A DNA stretch of 5,833 nt from an uncultured bacterium. Its GTDB lineage: Bacteria; Cyanobacteriota; Vampirovibrionia; Gastranaerophilales; Gastranaerophilaceae. Positions 5,797-5,833 of this stretch are shown piece after piece. The translations under genes and the position numbers were made by a program. The notes beneath the pieces were generated by a model, which saw nothing but the letters and a program-made list of their open reading frames with translations, did no database searches and was not told the origin of the DNA. Location: NCBI GenBank assembly GCA_902782905.1, contig CACZPB010000178.1, forward strand, positions 1-5,833. Reading direction: 5' to 3'. Position 1 is the stretch's first letter. Each line of letters starts with the position of its first letter.

Positions 5797-5833
5797 ATGT
5801 CAAAAAACACAATTACAGTTGACGGAAACTACG
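5797..5833 (+). CDS. nifJ: Probable pyruvate:ferredoxin oxidoreductase, N-terminal 12 codons only
   Basis: Only MSKNTITVDGNY is visible before the right edge; the next codon begins with G. The TITVDGN string shortly after the start is typical of the N-terminus of pyruvate:ferredoxin (flavodoxin) oxidoreductase, where it leads into the first thiamine-diphosphate enzyme domain. That enzyme converts pyruvate and CoA to acetyl-CoA, CO2 and reduced ferredoxin, which would feed an [FeFe] hydrogenase. Start choice is supported by AAGGGAG (5781-5787) 9 nt before the ATG and by the promoter upstream. The call rests on a very short stretch, supported by metabolic context. A related 2-oxoacid oxidoreductase remains possible. 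Confidence 0.65.
   Translation, partial: MSKNTITVDGNY

Overview
The window comes from a low-GC bacterial genome with an anaerobic, hydrogen-metabolising lifestyle. The evidence is a complete set of [FeFe]-hydrogenase maturation genes, plus the first codons of what looks like pyruvate:ferredoxin oxidoreductase. Both are oxygen-sensitive systems of fermenters. The phylum cannot be fixed from this sequence. Low GC, small palindromic repeats of a type common in cyanobacteria and relatives, and paired proteins with a MI(S/T)FE start would fit a gut non-photosynthetic cyanobacterial relative (Gastranaerophilales/Melainabacteria). Clostridia or other fermenters are not excluded, so this is a low-confidence guess.

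Layout: nearly everything lies on the minus strand and reads right to left. At the right edge a divergent plus-strand gene begins at 5797 (MSKNTITVDGNY..., probably nifJ/PFOR) behind a good sigma70-type promoter and a leader with two adjacent hairpins. Leftward from there are two overlapping paralogous genes (5623-4862 and 4869-4114). They are unrecognised by name but share a Cys...His...Asp-Pro-Trp pattern suggestive of a papain/transglutaminase-like fold. Next is a promoter and a structured ~90-nt leader ending in an intrinsic terminator only about 15 nt before the next start codon. It precedes the operon: TM1266-type small regulator (3971-3726), hydG (3629-2184), hydF (2141-948) and hydE (955 to beyond the left edge).

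How the genes fit together: HydG (a radical-SAM tyrosine lyase) makes the Fe(CO)(CN) synthon, HydE (radical SAM) processes it, and HydF (GTPase/FeS scaffold) assembles the diiron subcluster and delivers it to the hydrogenase. The structural hydrogenase gene is not in the window. PFOR would supply reduced ferredoxin to that hydrogenase, which gives the divergent arrangement metabolic sense.

The strongest candidates for something undescribed are (1) the leader of the maturation operon, which has promoter, hairpins, a possible pseudoknot, alternative pairing and a terminator, and looks like an attenuator or riboswitch; and (2) the tandem Cys-His-Asp paralogs. In addition, the maturation operon carries three unrelated repeat insertions: an in-frame palindromic element inside the HydF GTPase domain, a duplicated GTTGGG/CCCAAC hairpin before hydG, and tandem ribosome-binding-site-like repeats before hydF.
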